Assembly (NCBI GenBank): GCA_945861895.1
Contig: CAMAWF010000029.1
Span: 1-33,690 of the forward strand
Source of the DNA: Rhizobium sp. Q54
GTDB lineage: Bacteria; Pseudomonadota; Alphaproteobacteria; Rhizobiales; Xanthobacteraceae
Reading direction: 5' to 3'
DNA length: 33,690 nt
This document shows, piece by piece, positions 8,084-15,860 of this stretch. The notes under the pieces are model-generated. The model was not told the origin of the DNA. It was given only the letters and a program-made list of their open reading frames with translations, and did no database searches. Both the position numbers and the translations under genes were made by a program. Each line of letters starts with the position of its first letter. Position 1 is the stretch's first letter.

Positions 8084-9657
8084 GGAGCGTGGCCCGGTGC
8101 AGAGCTACTCATCTGCTGCCGGCTTCCCGCTACGGCAGCGACAAGCTTTCCCTTGTCGATCGAATGTCGCGGAAACTCCGCGACCAGTGTACGGTCGCAT
8201 AGGACGAGGATGCGATCCGACAGGCCTATGAGTTCGTCGGTATCGGACGAAACCAGCACGACGGCATTACCATTAGTGACGACATTTCCAAGCAGTCGGT
8301 AAATTTCTGCCTTGGCGCCAACATCGATCGCCTTGGTCGGGTCGTTCATCACATAGATCTTCGCACCGCGCGCAAGCCATTTGGCGATGACTACCTTCTG
8401 GCGGTTGCCGCCGGACATATTCTTGACCGGCGTGTCCGGATTTGTCGGCCGGATATCCAGTTCGCGGATGAGATCGGAGACCACGCGGCGCAGGGCAGGG
8501 CGATGAAGAAATCCAGCGGTCTGAAACCGCGATAAATTGGGTAGCAAGATGTTGTCTTCAATCGAAAACTCCGGGATCAGGCCTTCGGCCATAGCGTCTC
8601 CCGGAATGAGACAGACGCCGGCATCGATGAAGTCTGAGATTCCAGCGCGAGAGAGGTCGCGCCCGTTGGCGGTCAGGCTTCCGCCGCGATAACGCGTCAT
8701 GCCAGTTAATTCGTTCAGCGTTTGCTCGATCATTGCGCCGACATAGGTCGGGATACCAAGGATTTCGGATTGGCGCAGTGACATCGAATAGAAAGAGCTT
8801 GCCTGAGTTTGCGCAAGACCTTCTGCAACCATGAGCGGTTCGCCGGCTGTAGTTGTCGCTTTTTGGTACCCACGCGCGAGTTCGCGCCCGACAATCATCT
8901 CAACAACGCTGTCATAATTGATGGCATCGCGCGCCAATGTTGCGATCAGCTTACCGTTCCTCAGGACGGTGACTCGGTCGGCGATCGAGAGCACTTCGTC
9001 GAGATTGTGCGCGATCAAAACGATGGTGGCGCGCTGCGCCTTCATAGCGCGTACATGCCGGAACAGTTCCTCTGTTTCTTCCGGACCGAGCGAAGCCGTA
9101 GGTTCATCGAGAATGAGGAGTTTTGCCGATCGATCGAGCGCGCGCGCGATTTCGACAAGCTGGCGTTCCGCGACTGTTAAGTCACCGACTCGCAAGGCAG
9201 CCGCGTGCGCGAGACCAAAGGGAGCAAGCCGCTCTTCGGCCAATAGGCGCATTCTCCGATGGTCCACTAGCGCGATAGGACCAACACGGCATTTGATTGG
9301 CGGTACACCCAAGAAAATGTTTTCGGCAACCGTCATGGTGTTGACGAGCTGAAAATACTGATGAACGATCACAATTCCGTGTGCCTGCGCATCTTGCGGG
9401 CTGCTGATGCGGACGGGATTTCCATTGATCAGGATCCCGCCCGCATCCGCCCGTTCTTCTCCAGCCAAGAGACGCATCAGCGTCGACTTGCCGGCCCCAT
9501 TTTCTCCAACGATTGCGTGAATTTCGCCGGGTCTGAAATCGATTGAAACACCGGACAAAGCCGTGATCGGACCGTAGCTCCGGCTCAAAGAATGAGCCGC
9601 GAGGAATACGTCCTCGTGTCGCGCAAACTGCTTGTTTGCGGTCGGGATCACGATCAT
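8080..9657 (-). CDS. ribose/sugar-type ABC importer ATPase with two nucleotide-binding domains
   Basis: This is an RbsA/XylG/YufO-type ATPase of 525 residues with two fused ABC domains. Domain 1 has Walker A GENGAGKST (51-59), a relaxed signature DLTVAERQLVEIARAL (159-174) and Walker B LLILDEPTASL (180-190). Domain 2 has a degenerate Walker A (GIPTYVGAMIEQT, about 301-313), an intact signature NMSGGNRQKVVIAKWLARG (413-431) and a Walker B variant IYVMNDPTKAID (434-445). One-sided degeneracy is normal for this family. I chose the ATG at 9657, ten bases after the stop of the binding-protein gene. An upstream ATG at 9693 would overlap that gene by 26 bp. The neighbouring binding protein and RbsC-like permease complete a carbohydrate-uptake-2 importer. 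Such systems also carry purines and nucleosides, so sugar specificity should not be assumed. Confidence 0.92.
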   Translation of the reverse strand: MIVIPTANKQFARHEDVFLAAHSLSRSYGPITALSGVSIDFRPGEIHAIVGENGAGKSTLMRLLAGEERADAGGILINGNPVRISSPQDAQAHGIVIVHQYFQLVNTMTVAENIFLGVPPIKCRVGPIALVDHRRMRLLAEERLAPFGLAHAAALRVGDLTVAERQLVEIARALDRSAKLLILDEPTASLGPEETEELFRHVRAMKAQRATIVLIAHNLDEVLSIADRVTVLRNGKLIATLARDAINYDSVVEMIVGRELARGYQKATTTAGEPLMVAEGLAQTQASSFYSMSLRQSEILGIPTYVGAMIEQTLNELTGMTRYRGGSLTANGRDLSRAGISDFIDAGVCLIPGDAMAEGLIPEFSIEDNILLPNLSRFQTAGFLHRPALRRVVSDLIRELDIRPTNPDTPVKNMSGGNRQKVVIAKWLARGAKIYVMNDPTKAIDVGAKAEIYRLLGNVVTNGNAVVLVSSDTDELIGLSDRILVLCDRTLVAEFPRHSIDKGKLVAAVAGSRQQMSSSAPGHAP

Positions 9658-9667
9658 CGTACGCGTC

Positions 9668-10633
9668 TTACTTGGTGACCCCGAGCCGTTCACGCAGCGG
9701 CGGCGGAATGAGATCGAAGGCTTCCGACTGACCGACCAATTTGAACTGGAAGGTCACGAATGGTTCAGGCTCCTTTTTGTTCTGCAGGAAGTCTGCGACG
9801 GTCGTCGCGGCGGTCCGGCCCCATCCGGTCGGATCGAGCAACACGGTCGCGGCCATTTCACCTTTGTGGACAGCGGCAAGTGCCGGTGGCGAGCCGTTAA
9901 GTCCAATGATCGCCACCTTGCCGGTGGCGCCCGCAGCCTTCACGGCTTGCGATGCACCAAGTGCGAGGTCATCATTTGACGCGTAGATCGCCACCAGATC
10001 GGGGTTCGCGATCAATGCGTCTTCGCTCAGCTTCAGACCATTCTCGCGGGTCTGGGTCGAGTTCTGCGCGAAAGTGACTTTATATCCGGCAGGTTCGATG
10101 GCCTGTCGGAACGATTTTTCTTGCTCTACCATAACAAGCGCGCCCGCTGGGCCAAGCAGCATCGCGACTTTCCCCGGCTTGGTGTTCTTGACTACCCACT
10201 CACCCTTGATCTTGCCGACTTCGTCGAAATGGATTCCAATAAAGGTTTTCCAGATGTTGCCGAAACGCTTGTCGAGTGTGCGCGCCACCATGAAAATTGG
10301 GATGTTGGCTTCATGCGCACGCCGCACAGCCGTCGCCGGTCCTTCGGTATCGAGCGGCGACATCAAGATGGCATCAACCTTCGATGCGACGAGGTCGTTG
10401 ATGTTGTTGATCTGCTCGTTCACGTCGGCGTTGGCCGATAGCAGCGTCGCCTCGATGCCACGCTGCTTCAACGTAGCGACCGCGGAGTTACCGAGTTGGA
10501 CGTAGAAAGGATTCTGCGCTTCCGGCAGCGATATCCCGACGCGATAGGTCTTGCCCTGCGCCAGCACTCCGCTGGCGGACGCTGCCACGAGCACGGTCGC
10601 CGCGGCCAGCACTGATTTTAGATTGCGTATCAT
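9668..10633 (-). CDS. periplasmic sugar-type substrate-binding protein (RbsB-like)
   Basis: This is a 321-residue periplasmic-binding-protein type 1 receptor. Residues 1-25 form a Sec signal peptide (MIRNLKSVLAAATVLVAASASG then VLAQG). The mature protein begins with KTYRVGISLPEAQNPFYVQLGNSAV, the standard first strand and helix of ribose/LacI-fold receptors. NDLVASKVDAILMSPLDTEG, near residues 78-97, and YASNDDLALGASQAVKAAG further on are the usual hinge and helix landmarks. It supplies ligand to the permease and ATPase encoded on either side. A good ribosome-binding site (AAGGAG) sits 6 bases before the ATG. The ligand is unknown; the operon context suggests a molecule oxidised by the downstream Mo hydroxylase and flavoprotein. 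Confidence 0.9.
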   Translation of the reverse strand: MIRNLKSVLAAATVLVAASASGVLAQGKTYRVGISLPEAQNPFYVQLGNSAVATLKQRGIEATLLSANADVNEQINNINDLVASKVDAILMSPLDTEGPATAVRRAHEANIPIFMVARTLDKRFGNIWKTFIGIHFDEVGKIKGEWVVKNTKPGKVAMLLGPAGALVMVEQEKSFRQAIEPAGYKVTFAQNSTQTRENGLKLSEDALIANPDLVAIYASNDDLALGASQAVKAAGATGKVAIIGLNGSPPALAAVHKGEMAATVLLDPTGWGRTAATTVADFLQNKKEPEPFVTFQFKLVGQSEAFDLIPPPLRERLGVTK

Positions 10634-10677
10634 TTCAATCTCCTTGTTCTTCCGAAGGCACAGCCTTCCGAGAATGC

Positions 10678-11622
10678 TTATTTTCGTCTTCGAAGAGCCT
10701 CAAGGGACGCAGCGAAAACCAGGATCGCGCCGATCGCAACGCCCTTCCAATGCGGATGGACACCTACAATATTCAAGCCGTTTCCAAGAGCCGTCAGAAG
10801 CAGAATGCCGAGCATCGAACGCCACAAGCGGCCGTCGCCTCCCGAAAGCGAAGCGCCGCCGAGTACGACAGCGGCGATGGCTTCGAGTTCGTAGAGAAAT
10901 CCGGCTGTCGGTTCGCCGCCGCCAGTGCGTGCGCAAAGCATGAGTCCGGCGATCGCCGTGACGACGCCCGCGAGAGTAAACGTTCCGAAACGAACGAAGC
11001 GGACATTGATGCCCGACAGACGTGCAGCCTGCGTATTGCCGCCGGTGGCATACAGATTGATGCCGAAGGTCGTAAACCGCATGAGTAACGCAAAGCTTAG
11101 GAAGACTATGACCGCGATGACGAAAAGCAATGGCAGCCCAAGCACGCGCGAAGTTCCGAGGTCGGTGAACCAAGCGGGAAAACTGTAGATAGCGCTGCCG
11201 CCTGCAAGAATGAGTGCGAGTCCGCGCGCCATATTCAATGTGCCAAGCGTCACAATCAGGGGCGAGACGCCGAGATAGCCAACAAAGAATCCGTTGAGCG
11301 CTCCAACAAGGCCGCCCGCGACAATGCCGGCAAAGAGGCCAAGCGCGACGCTATCGGTGTATCCAACAGTGAGTGAGGCGACGACGCCGGTGAGCGCAAC
11401 GACCGAGCCGGCCGAAAGGTCGAATCCGCCAGTAAAAATGACGAGGCTCGCGGCGATCGTTACGACCATCAGAATCGAAACCTGATTCATGATATTCAGC
11501 ACGTTGGCGCTCGACAGATAGCGAGCATCCATTGCGTAGAAGATGAGCACCATCAGCGCAAAAACGGCTGGAACGATAAACTGGCCCCAGTCGGCAGGAA
11601 TTGCTTGTCGTGAACGCGTCAT
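10678..11622 (-). CDS. sugar-type ABC importer permease (RbsC-like)
   Basis: This is an integral membrane permease of the BPD_transp_2 family, about 314 residues from the ATG at 11622. About nine or ten hydrophobic helices are visible, starting with FIVPAVFALMVLIFYAM. The family hallmark GGNTQAARLSGINVRFVRF lies near the two-thirds point, and a glycine-rich LGGASLSGGDGRLWRSMLGILLL follows. It is the first gene of the minus-strand operon. GAGG lies shortly before the 11622 ATG; another in-frame ATG at 11640 would add six residues but has no better ribosome-binding site. Only about 125 bp separate this start from an IS3-derived element, so the operon promoter lies in or next to IS DNA. Confidence 0.92.
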   Translation of the reverse strand: MTRSRQAIPADWGQFIVPAVFALMVLIFYAMDARYLSSANVLNIMNQVSILMVVTIAASLVIFTGGFDLSAGSVVALTGVVASLTVGYTDSVALGLFAGIVAGGLVGALNGFFVGYLGVSPLIVTLGTLNMARGLALILAGGSAIYSFPAWFTDLGTSRVLGLPLLFVIAVIVFLSFALLMRFTTFGINLYATGGNTQAARLSGINVRFVRFGTFTLAGVVTAIAGLMLCARTGGGEPTAGFLYELEAIAAVVLGGASLSGGDGRLWRSMLGILLLTALGNGLNIVGVHPHWKGVAIGAILVFAASLEALRRRK

Positions 11623-11746
11623 GGGCCTCGATTTCCGCATTTTCGGCCGCTTTGCTTGGCGACGCGGAAAGCTGCGTCTGCGTCGCTTTCAGCCATATCG
11701 ACAAGCTCAAGGTTCAATCGATTAATCGTAGTAAAGGGGAAGAATC

Positions 11747-12190
11747 TGATCGGCCCCCGCAAAAGTGGTCCGGGTGGAATGTTAGTTCATGGTGGGCCGT
11801 AGCGCTAGCGTGGCCGGCGGAGCTGGCCGGGGTTGCGCAGCCGGCCACGCAGCGAAGGCTGGCACGAACACTTCAGGCGCTGGCGGCTTGTAGCCGAGAG
11901 ATTCATGCGGCCGGATCGTGTTGTAGTGCCGCCGCCAGCTTTCGACGATGATCTGCGCTTCCTTCAGCGTGTAAAAGATTTCGCCATCAAGCAGCTCGTC
12001 GCGCAGACACCTCGGTCACGCCGATCTGACGGATCGCATCGGCAACGGCCTGGCCCTGCGAGACCAGAACGTCAACCTGCCGCAGCTTCGCAACAATCTC
12101 TTCCGGCTTGTGTCTCTTCCTCGGCATATCGGTCCTCCTTGATGCCATAAGACATACTTCAGGTCGGACCACTTTTGCGGGGGTGGATCA
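11747..12190 (-). mobile_element. internally deleted IS3-family element (MITE-like, 444 bp)
   Basis: Both ends are kept as inverted repeats. The left end reads TGATCGGCCCCCGCAAAAGT and the right end reads, on the opposite strand, TGATCCACCCCCGCAAAAGT; both then continue GGTCCG. Inside, the start of orfA is joined directly to the end of orfB, so roughly 800 bp of a normal IS3 element are gone. I see no obvious target-site duplication (AATC on the left, GTAT on the right). It cannot move by itself but could be mobilised by a full-length relative. The same IS end occurs alone at 974-1026 in inverted orientation. Confidence 0.85.
11782..12127 (-). pseudogene. IS3-family orfA/orfB deletion fusion
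   Basis: From the ATG at 12127, preceded by a clear AAGGAGG, the frame reads MPRKRHKPEEIVAKLRQVDV through RQIGVTEV, the helix-turn-helix of an IS3 OrfA. Near 12007 the sequence jumps, out of frame, into the tail of orfB: DELLDGEIFYTLKEAQIIVE, WRRHYNTIRPHESLGYKPP and an Ala/Pro-rich end stopping at 11782. The whole catalytic DDE region is missing except the final segment, so no transposase is made. A short HTH peptide could still be produced. Confidence 0.85.
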
Positions 12191-12258
12191 GTATGGTTCC
12201 CAAACGCCGTACGCTGCACAAAGGCAAGTTGCTCAGCTCGTCCGAGAGCTGCCCTTAA

Positions 12259-12284
12259 AGCGAGAATGTGCCGAATTTCTCGCT
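12259..12284 (-). terminator. possible terminator after the TRAP binding-protein gene
   Basis: An 8-bp perfect stem (AGCGAGAA at 12259-12266 and TTCTCGCT at 12277-12284) lies 20 bases past the stop of the minus-strand TRAP gene. On that strand it is followed by TTAAGG, so the T-run is weak. The neighbouring stretch 12191-12258 contains no recognisable feature. Confidence 0.45.
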
Positions 12285-12304
12285 CTTAATAATGGCCCAC
12301 GGAT

Positions 12305-13405
12305 TCATCGCAGCACCCGCGTCGTATAGACAAAATTCGCATAGGTATGCTCGGCAACGCGATGCCATGCAAACTGACGCTCGCGAAAAAGTCTCCAGTT
12401 CCGATAGAGCTTTCCAAATTCCGGGTTGCTTGAAGCCTCATTCTCGTAAAACTCGAATGTTGTTTTCTGCGCAAGTCGCATGATCTCCGGCGGGAACGGA
12501 ACCAGTTTGACGCCCAAATCAAGCAAGCGTTCCAACGCGGCCGGATTCAATGAATCATATTTAGCCATCATGTCGCCATTGACCTCCGCGGCAGCGGAGC
12601 GGAACGCATGTTGATAGAGTCGCGGCAGTTTTTCCCACATTCCGGCATTCACATAAAACGACAGCGACGTGTTGGACTCCCACCAGCCGGGAAAATAATA
12701 ATACTTAGCGGCCTCATAGAGCCTGAGCTTCTCATCATCGTAAGGCCCGACCCACTCCGCAGCATCAACCTTCCCGGACAACATGGCTGGTAAAATTTCC
12801 CCGCCGGGTAGCGTCAGCGGTATGACGCCAAAGGCGCTCATGATTTTTCCCCCGATACCAGGAATGCGATATTTCAATCCTTTTAAGTCCAGCGGTGAAC
12901 GCAGAGGATGCTTGAACCAGCCGCCCATCTGCGTGCCGGTATTGCCGCCCAGAAAACCGACAATGCTGTAGTTTCGAAGAAAGTCTCCCACCAGGCGCCC
13001 GCCGTCGCCATGCATCATCCAGGCATTCTGCTGGCGTTGATTGAAACCGAACGGCATTGTGCAATCGAACGCAAACGCATTTTGCTTCCCCACAAAATAA
13101 TAACCGGCGGTGTGGGCAACTTCGATCGTCGCCTTCTCTACTGCATCGGTAACAGCAAACGGCGGCATCAATTCACCTGCCGCGTGAACCTTTATTTTGA
13201 ATCGGTTCGCGGTAAGATCGGATATCCGCTGCGCCAGTAAATCCGCGCCGCCAAAGATGGTATCCAGCGCTCGGGGGAAGCTGGAAGCCAATCGCCATTC
13301 TATAGGCGGGGCATCACTTTGCGCGATGGCCGGCGTCGCCAATGTCGTGGCCGCGGCCGCTCCGCCAGCCATGAACCGTCTACGATCGTGATATGTGCTG
13401 CTCAT
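12305..13405 (-). CDS. TRAP transporter substrate-binding protein (DctP family), Tat-exported
   Basis: This is a 366-residue extracytoplasmic receptor of the DctP/TAXI-like TRAP class that binds carboxylate-type ligands. The N-terminus has a twin-arginine signal (RRRFMAGG at about 8-15, then an alanine-rich stretch to AIAQS). The mature protein shows WRLASSFPRALDTIFGGADLLAQRI and, mid-protein, GLKYRIPGIGGKIMSAFGVIPLTLPGGEI, the latter containing the family arginine that clamps the ligand carboxylate. WVGPYDDEKLRLYEAAKYYYFPGWWE follows. No DctQ or DctM membrane subunits are in the window, which is unusual. Its start overlaps the stop of the upstream membrane-protein gene by 4 bp (ATGA), so the two are translated together. 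Confidence 0.9.
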   Translation of the reverse strand: MSSTYHDRRRFMAGGAAAATTLATPAIAQSDAPPIEWRLASSFPRALDTIFGGADLLAQRISDLTANRFKIKVHAAGELMPPFAVTDAVEKATIEVAHTAGYYFVGKQNAFAFDCTMPFGFNQRQQNAWMMHGDGGRLVGDFLRNYSIVGFLGGNTGTQMGGWFKHPLRSPLDLKGLKYRIPGIGGKIMSAFGVIPLTLPGGEILPAMLSGKVDAAEWVGPYDDEKLRLYEAAKYYYFPGWWESNTSLSFYVNAGMWEKLPRLYQHAFRSAAAEVNGDMMAKYDSLNPAALERLLDLGVKLVPFPPEIMRLAQKTTFEFYENEASSNPEFGKLYRNWRLFRERQFAWHRVAEHTYANFVYTTRVLR

Positions 13406-14181
13406 CTGCCGAACCCCACGCCGCCGTAAGACATCGAATTCAGAACGCCTTCAAGAGAATCCATCATGCCAATCGTTCGCGAAGGACCAATAATTCCATC
13501 CTCAACGGCAAGATAAAGAAACGCCACAATCACACTGGCGGTGAAAGTCAGCTGTGCGGTCCAACTGGCTGCTGGCTTACCAATATGGACCAAAGAAATC
13601 GATATTTGCGTAATCACCGCCAATGTCGCCAACCCCAGCCAGTGCATGATGGAGCCTGTTTCTATAAATCGCGTCAGTCGTTCGGAACGCGCATTTCGCA
13701 GCTCATCGACGCGCGTCACGATGAGAGCTTTCAGGGATGGGACAGCATTCGAAGTCGTGGCAAAGGTTGTCGCTTCCTGGATCAAGGCGTCTGCGGCGCC
13801 TTGCGCAGGTTGGACGATACCTTCGCCAGTCTCCATCCAACTGCGCTCGATAGTCGTCGCGGCGTCGAGATAATCGTAAATAGCGCGACGGAGTAGATTA
13901 GCCTCGTTTCCGACGTTCTCAGTAAATTTAACGATTGAACGTGCGGTAGTGACTTCGTGCTCAGTCGTTAAGCGAAGGGCGCGTGCTCGCCCCCAAATAT
14001 CTGAAGCGTTTGCTGCTGCAAACAGAGCGAAGATGACCGCAACGACTGCGATAAAGGGCGGCACGACCGCATTCGTTCCTGAAAGCGCGGCGCGTACTGG
14101 TTGCGAATAGCATATCAACTCGGACAGGATGCCCATCAGAACGATGCCGGCGACGATATAGCTAAACGTTTCCGCTTTCAT
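13402..14181 (-). CDS. four-helix membrane protein, DUF4239-like
   Basis: This is a 259-residue inner-membrane protein with two hydrophobic helices at the N-terminus (about 7-27 and 40-60) and two near the C-terminus (about 188-206 and 212-230). They are separated by a polar, helical domain of about 125 residues with many charged positions. This layout, and the LTTEHEVTTARSIVKFTENV region after helix 2, resemble bestrophin-like DUF4239 proteins, which have no settled function. I see no catalytic motif. The gene is translationally coupled to the TRAP receptor that follows. It does not resemble DctQ, the usual small TRAP membrane subunit, in sequence or length. The family call is moderate; the membrane topology is clearer. 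Confidence 0.6.
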   Translation of the reverse strand: MKAETFSYIVAGIVLMGILSELICYSQPVRAALSGTNAVVPPFIAVVAVIFALFAAANASDIWGRARALRLTTEHEVTTARSIVKFTENVGNEANLLRRAIYDYLDAATTIERSWMETGEGIVQPAQGAADALIQEATTFATTSNAVPSLKALIVTRVDELRNARSERLTRFIETGSIMHWLGLATLAVITQISISLVHIGKPAASWTAQLTFTASVIVAFLYLAVEDGIIGPSRTIGMMDSLEGVLNSMSYGGVGFGR

Positions 14182-14816
14182 TTGTTTTGTCTCATAGGTT
14201 GTGGTCTACCTTCGCCAAATAAAACGCAAAATCCTGAGCGGGAATTCCCCCGACGACTCCCAACCGAGCGTAAATTGTTTCGCTTTTCCGGCTCGCACGC
14301 AAGGTAGACAAACAAGTTCTGAAAGCAATCGTCATCAGGCGGTTTGAAAATGACCGGCGGGCTGATCTGACCATTTTTCTCGGCATTTTAATGCACTCCT
14401 CCTTCTGGTTCCGCTTGAACGCATGGCCATCGGGCAGCTTACGCTTGTACCGGTGGCGACTGTGGCTGGAGTTCCGGAATACGCCGCAAAATCGCCTGGA
14501 AAATTTGCCGTTGGATGACCTGCCAATGACGCGATAGGTCAAGGACGGCCTAGCAATTCAGCGCCAGCACCGCCGTTTGTCCGTTGTTCCCCAATCGCGT
14601 CCTAAATGGCGCTTCGCCGCCAACGCAGCTAAGTGCCATACCGGAAGTTTCCAAGCTGACGACTGTTGCGCTGGCTTCCTTGACGAACGGCCGTCTGGAG
14701 GTAGGGTGTCGGTAGTCTCCCCCATCTCCTGAGCTGCGATCCGCGCTGGCAGGCGCCAGGCAATGCTTGGCGCCTGCTCACGCAGGACATCGCAACCCGC
14801 TCAAGAGGAGTTTCCC
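14182..14816. other. gene-poor stretch with a leader hairpin
   Basis: No gene can be supported here. The longest minus-strand frame (14192-14542, 116 codons) has an unnatural arginine/serine-rich composition and no recognisable motif. The one clear structure is a perfect 10-bp stem (GCAGGCGCCA at 14749-14758, TGGCGCCTGC at 14768-14777, 9-base loop) ending 25 bases before the ribosome-binding site of the next gene. It could be a leader hairpin, an upstream terminator or an operator. Confidence 0.5.
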
Positions 14817-15086
14817 ATGGCGGAGAAAGAACCTTCGAGACAGCCGACGCACCGTGCCTATTCCGTGATCCGGCGCGACGGTCAGGATGACTTCTGGCTC
14901 AACATCGGCCTTGTGTTCGCACACAAGGACAGCAGCGGCTTCAACATCATGCTGCAGGCGTTTCCGCTCGACGGCAAAATTGTCTGCCGCGAGATCACCG
15001 CCGAGGATATGGCCGAGGAGCCCGCACCGTCGAGCCGGCCGCGGCACAACAACAGCCGCAGCACGGCACCGGCACAGCGCCGGTAG
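14817..15086 (+). CDS. small conserved hypothetical protein, mobile-element type
   Basis: This is an 89-residue soluble protein that I do not recognise as a named family. The core is HRAYSVIRRDGQDDFWLNIGLVFAHKDSSGFNIMLQAFPLDGKIVCRE (about 11-59). It looks like a small beta-rich domain, followed by a low-complexity tail rich in Ser, Arg and Pro. Similar small proteins occur in rhizobial integrative elements and plasmids, which fits the recombinase gene that follows on the other strand. The start is secure: the ATG at 14817 has AGAGGAG 7 bases upstream. An upstream ATG at 14763 lies inside the leader hairpin and is unlikely. A terminator follows at 15113-15136. Confidence 0.75.
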   Translation: MAEKEPSRQPTHRAYSVIRRDGQDDFWLNIGLVFAHKDSSGFNIMLQAFPLDGKIVCREITAEDMAEEPAPSSRPRHNNSRSTAPAQRR

Positions 15087-15112
15087 GTTCCACATCGGCA
15101 ACCATCGTCAAT

Positions 15113-15136
15113 GAGCCCCGCATAAGTGCGGGGCTC
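15113..15136 (+). terminator. intrinsic terminator between convergent genes
   Basis: A perfect 9-bp GC-rich stem (GAGCCCCGC at 15113-15121, GCGGGGCTC at 15128-15136) with a 6-base loop is followed by TCATTTATT. It lies 26 bases past the small gene's stop and faces the end of the convergent recombinase gene at 15180. Confidence 0.7.
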
Positions 15137-15179
15137 TCATTTATTGCTATGCGGCGGTCTCAATGTGGTCGCTGCTTCC

Positions 15180-15800
15180 TCAATCTTCCCAAAATGATTT
15201 GAACCGTTCCGGCGACAGTTCGGTGTAGCGCACGGTGTGCTGAATATTCTTGTGCCCCATATAGTGCTGTACCGCGCGGGTGTCCTGCCCGTCGTTGGCG
15301 AGCTTGTAGCCGCAGGCGTGCCGCAGTATGTGCGGGTGCACCGGAAACGGAAACTCCGCGCTCTCCCCGATCCGCGCCACCACCTTGCGAAAACCGGCCG
15401 TCGTCATCGGCCCCAAGAGCTCGGTGACAAACACATGGCGTGATTCCGGTTGCTCGCGCCTCAGCCGCCGGAGCGCGCGTATCTCGGTCCCACCCATCGG
15501 ATGCACGCTTGGCGTGCCGTTCTTGACCCGTCGCACGTGCAACAACCCGTGGCCGAAATCGACCTGATCCCATCGCAGTGTGCACAACTCGCTTGCGCGA
15601 AGACCGTGCCGATACGCAACCAAAATCATGGTCGCGTCGCGGTGGCCGTGACGCCCGCGCCCGCGCGCCGTCTCCGTCAGCAATCCGATTTCCTTGATAC
15701 TCAAATATTCGCGTGGGCGGCGTTTAGAATACGGAAGCAGTCGAGGAGGTACTGTCCCGTTTTTGGTGCTCGGCCTACGTAGCCGAGCTGCAATGTTCAT
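15180..15800 (-). CDS. short tyrosine recombinase/integrase
   Basis: This is a phage-integrase-family recombinase of about 206 residues from the ATG at 15800. All conserved catalytic residues are visible: Arg in HGLRASEL, His and Arg in HPHILRHACG, His in YMGHKNIQ and the nucleophile Tyr in TVRYTEL. The protein has essentially only the catalytic domain, and the N-terminal SAM-like core-binding domain of long integrases is missing. That size is typical of FimB/FimE-like inversion recombinases and of small integrases common in rhizobia. A frame extending upstream would need a GTG at 15830 placed inside a palindrome, so I prefer 15800. A candidate core site directly upstream (15829-15860) suggests that it acts on its own 5' flank. 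No second integrase or excisionase is nearby. Confidence 0.88.
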   Translation of the reverse strand: MNIAARLRRPSTKNGTVPPRLLPYSKRRPREYLSIKEIGLLTETARGRGRHGHRDATMILVAYRHGLRASELCTLRWDQVDFGHGLLHVRRVKNGTPSVHPMGGTEIRALRRLRREQPESRHVFVTELLGPMTTAGFRKVVARIGESAEFPFPVHPHILRHACGYKLANDGQDTRAVQHYMGHKNIQHTVRYTELSPERFKSFWED

Positions 15801-15828
15801 ATCGAAAAATAGCAACTCATAGTCTCGC

Positions 15829-15860
15829 ACTGTCCCGTTTGGGGCTCAAAACGGGACAGT
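15829..15860. repeat. 12-bp inverted repeat with 8-bp spacer, candidate recombinase core site
   Basis: ACTGTCCCGTTT at 15829-15840 and its exact complement AAACGGGACAGT at 15849-15860 flank the spacer GGGGCTCA. Arm and spacer lengths are those of a tyrosine-recombinase crossover site. A further direct copy of ACTGTCCCGTTT is at 15751-15762 inside the integrase gene. A diverged inverted copy with matching flank (GTCTCGCAYTGTCC pattern) lies at 15894-15913. It could also be an autoregulatory operator. Confidence 0.6.

Noticed and set aside
14192-14542. 116-codon minus-strand open frame
   Set aside because: Composition is arginine/serine-rich without a hydrophobic core pattern, there is no ribosome-binding site and no recognisable motif. 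It is more likely chance or a decayed gene.
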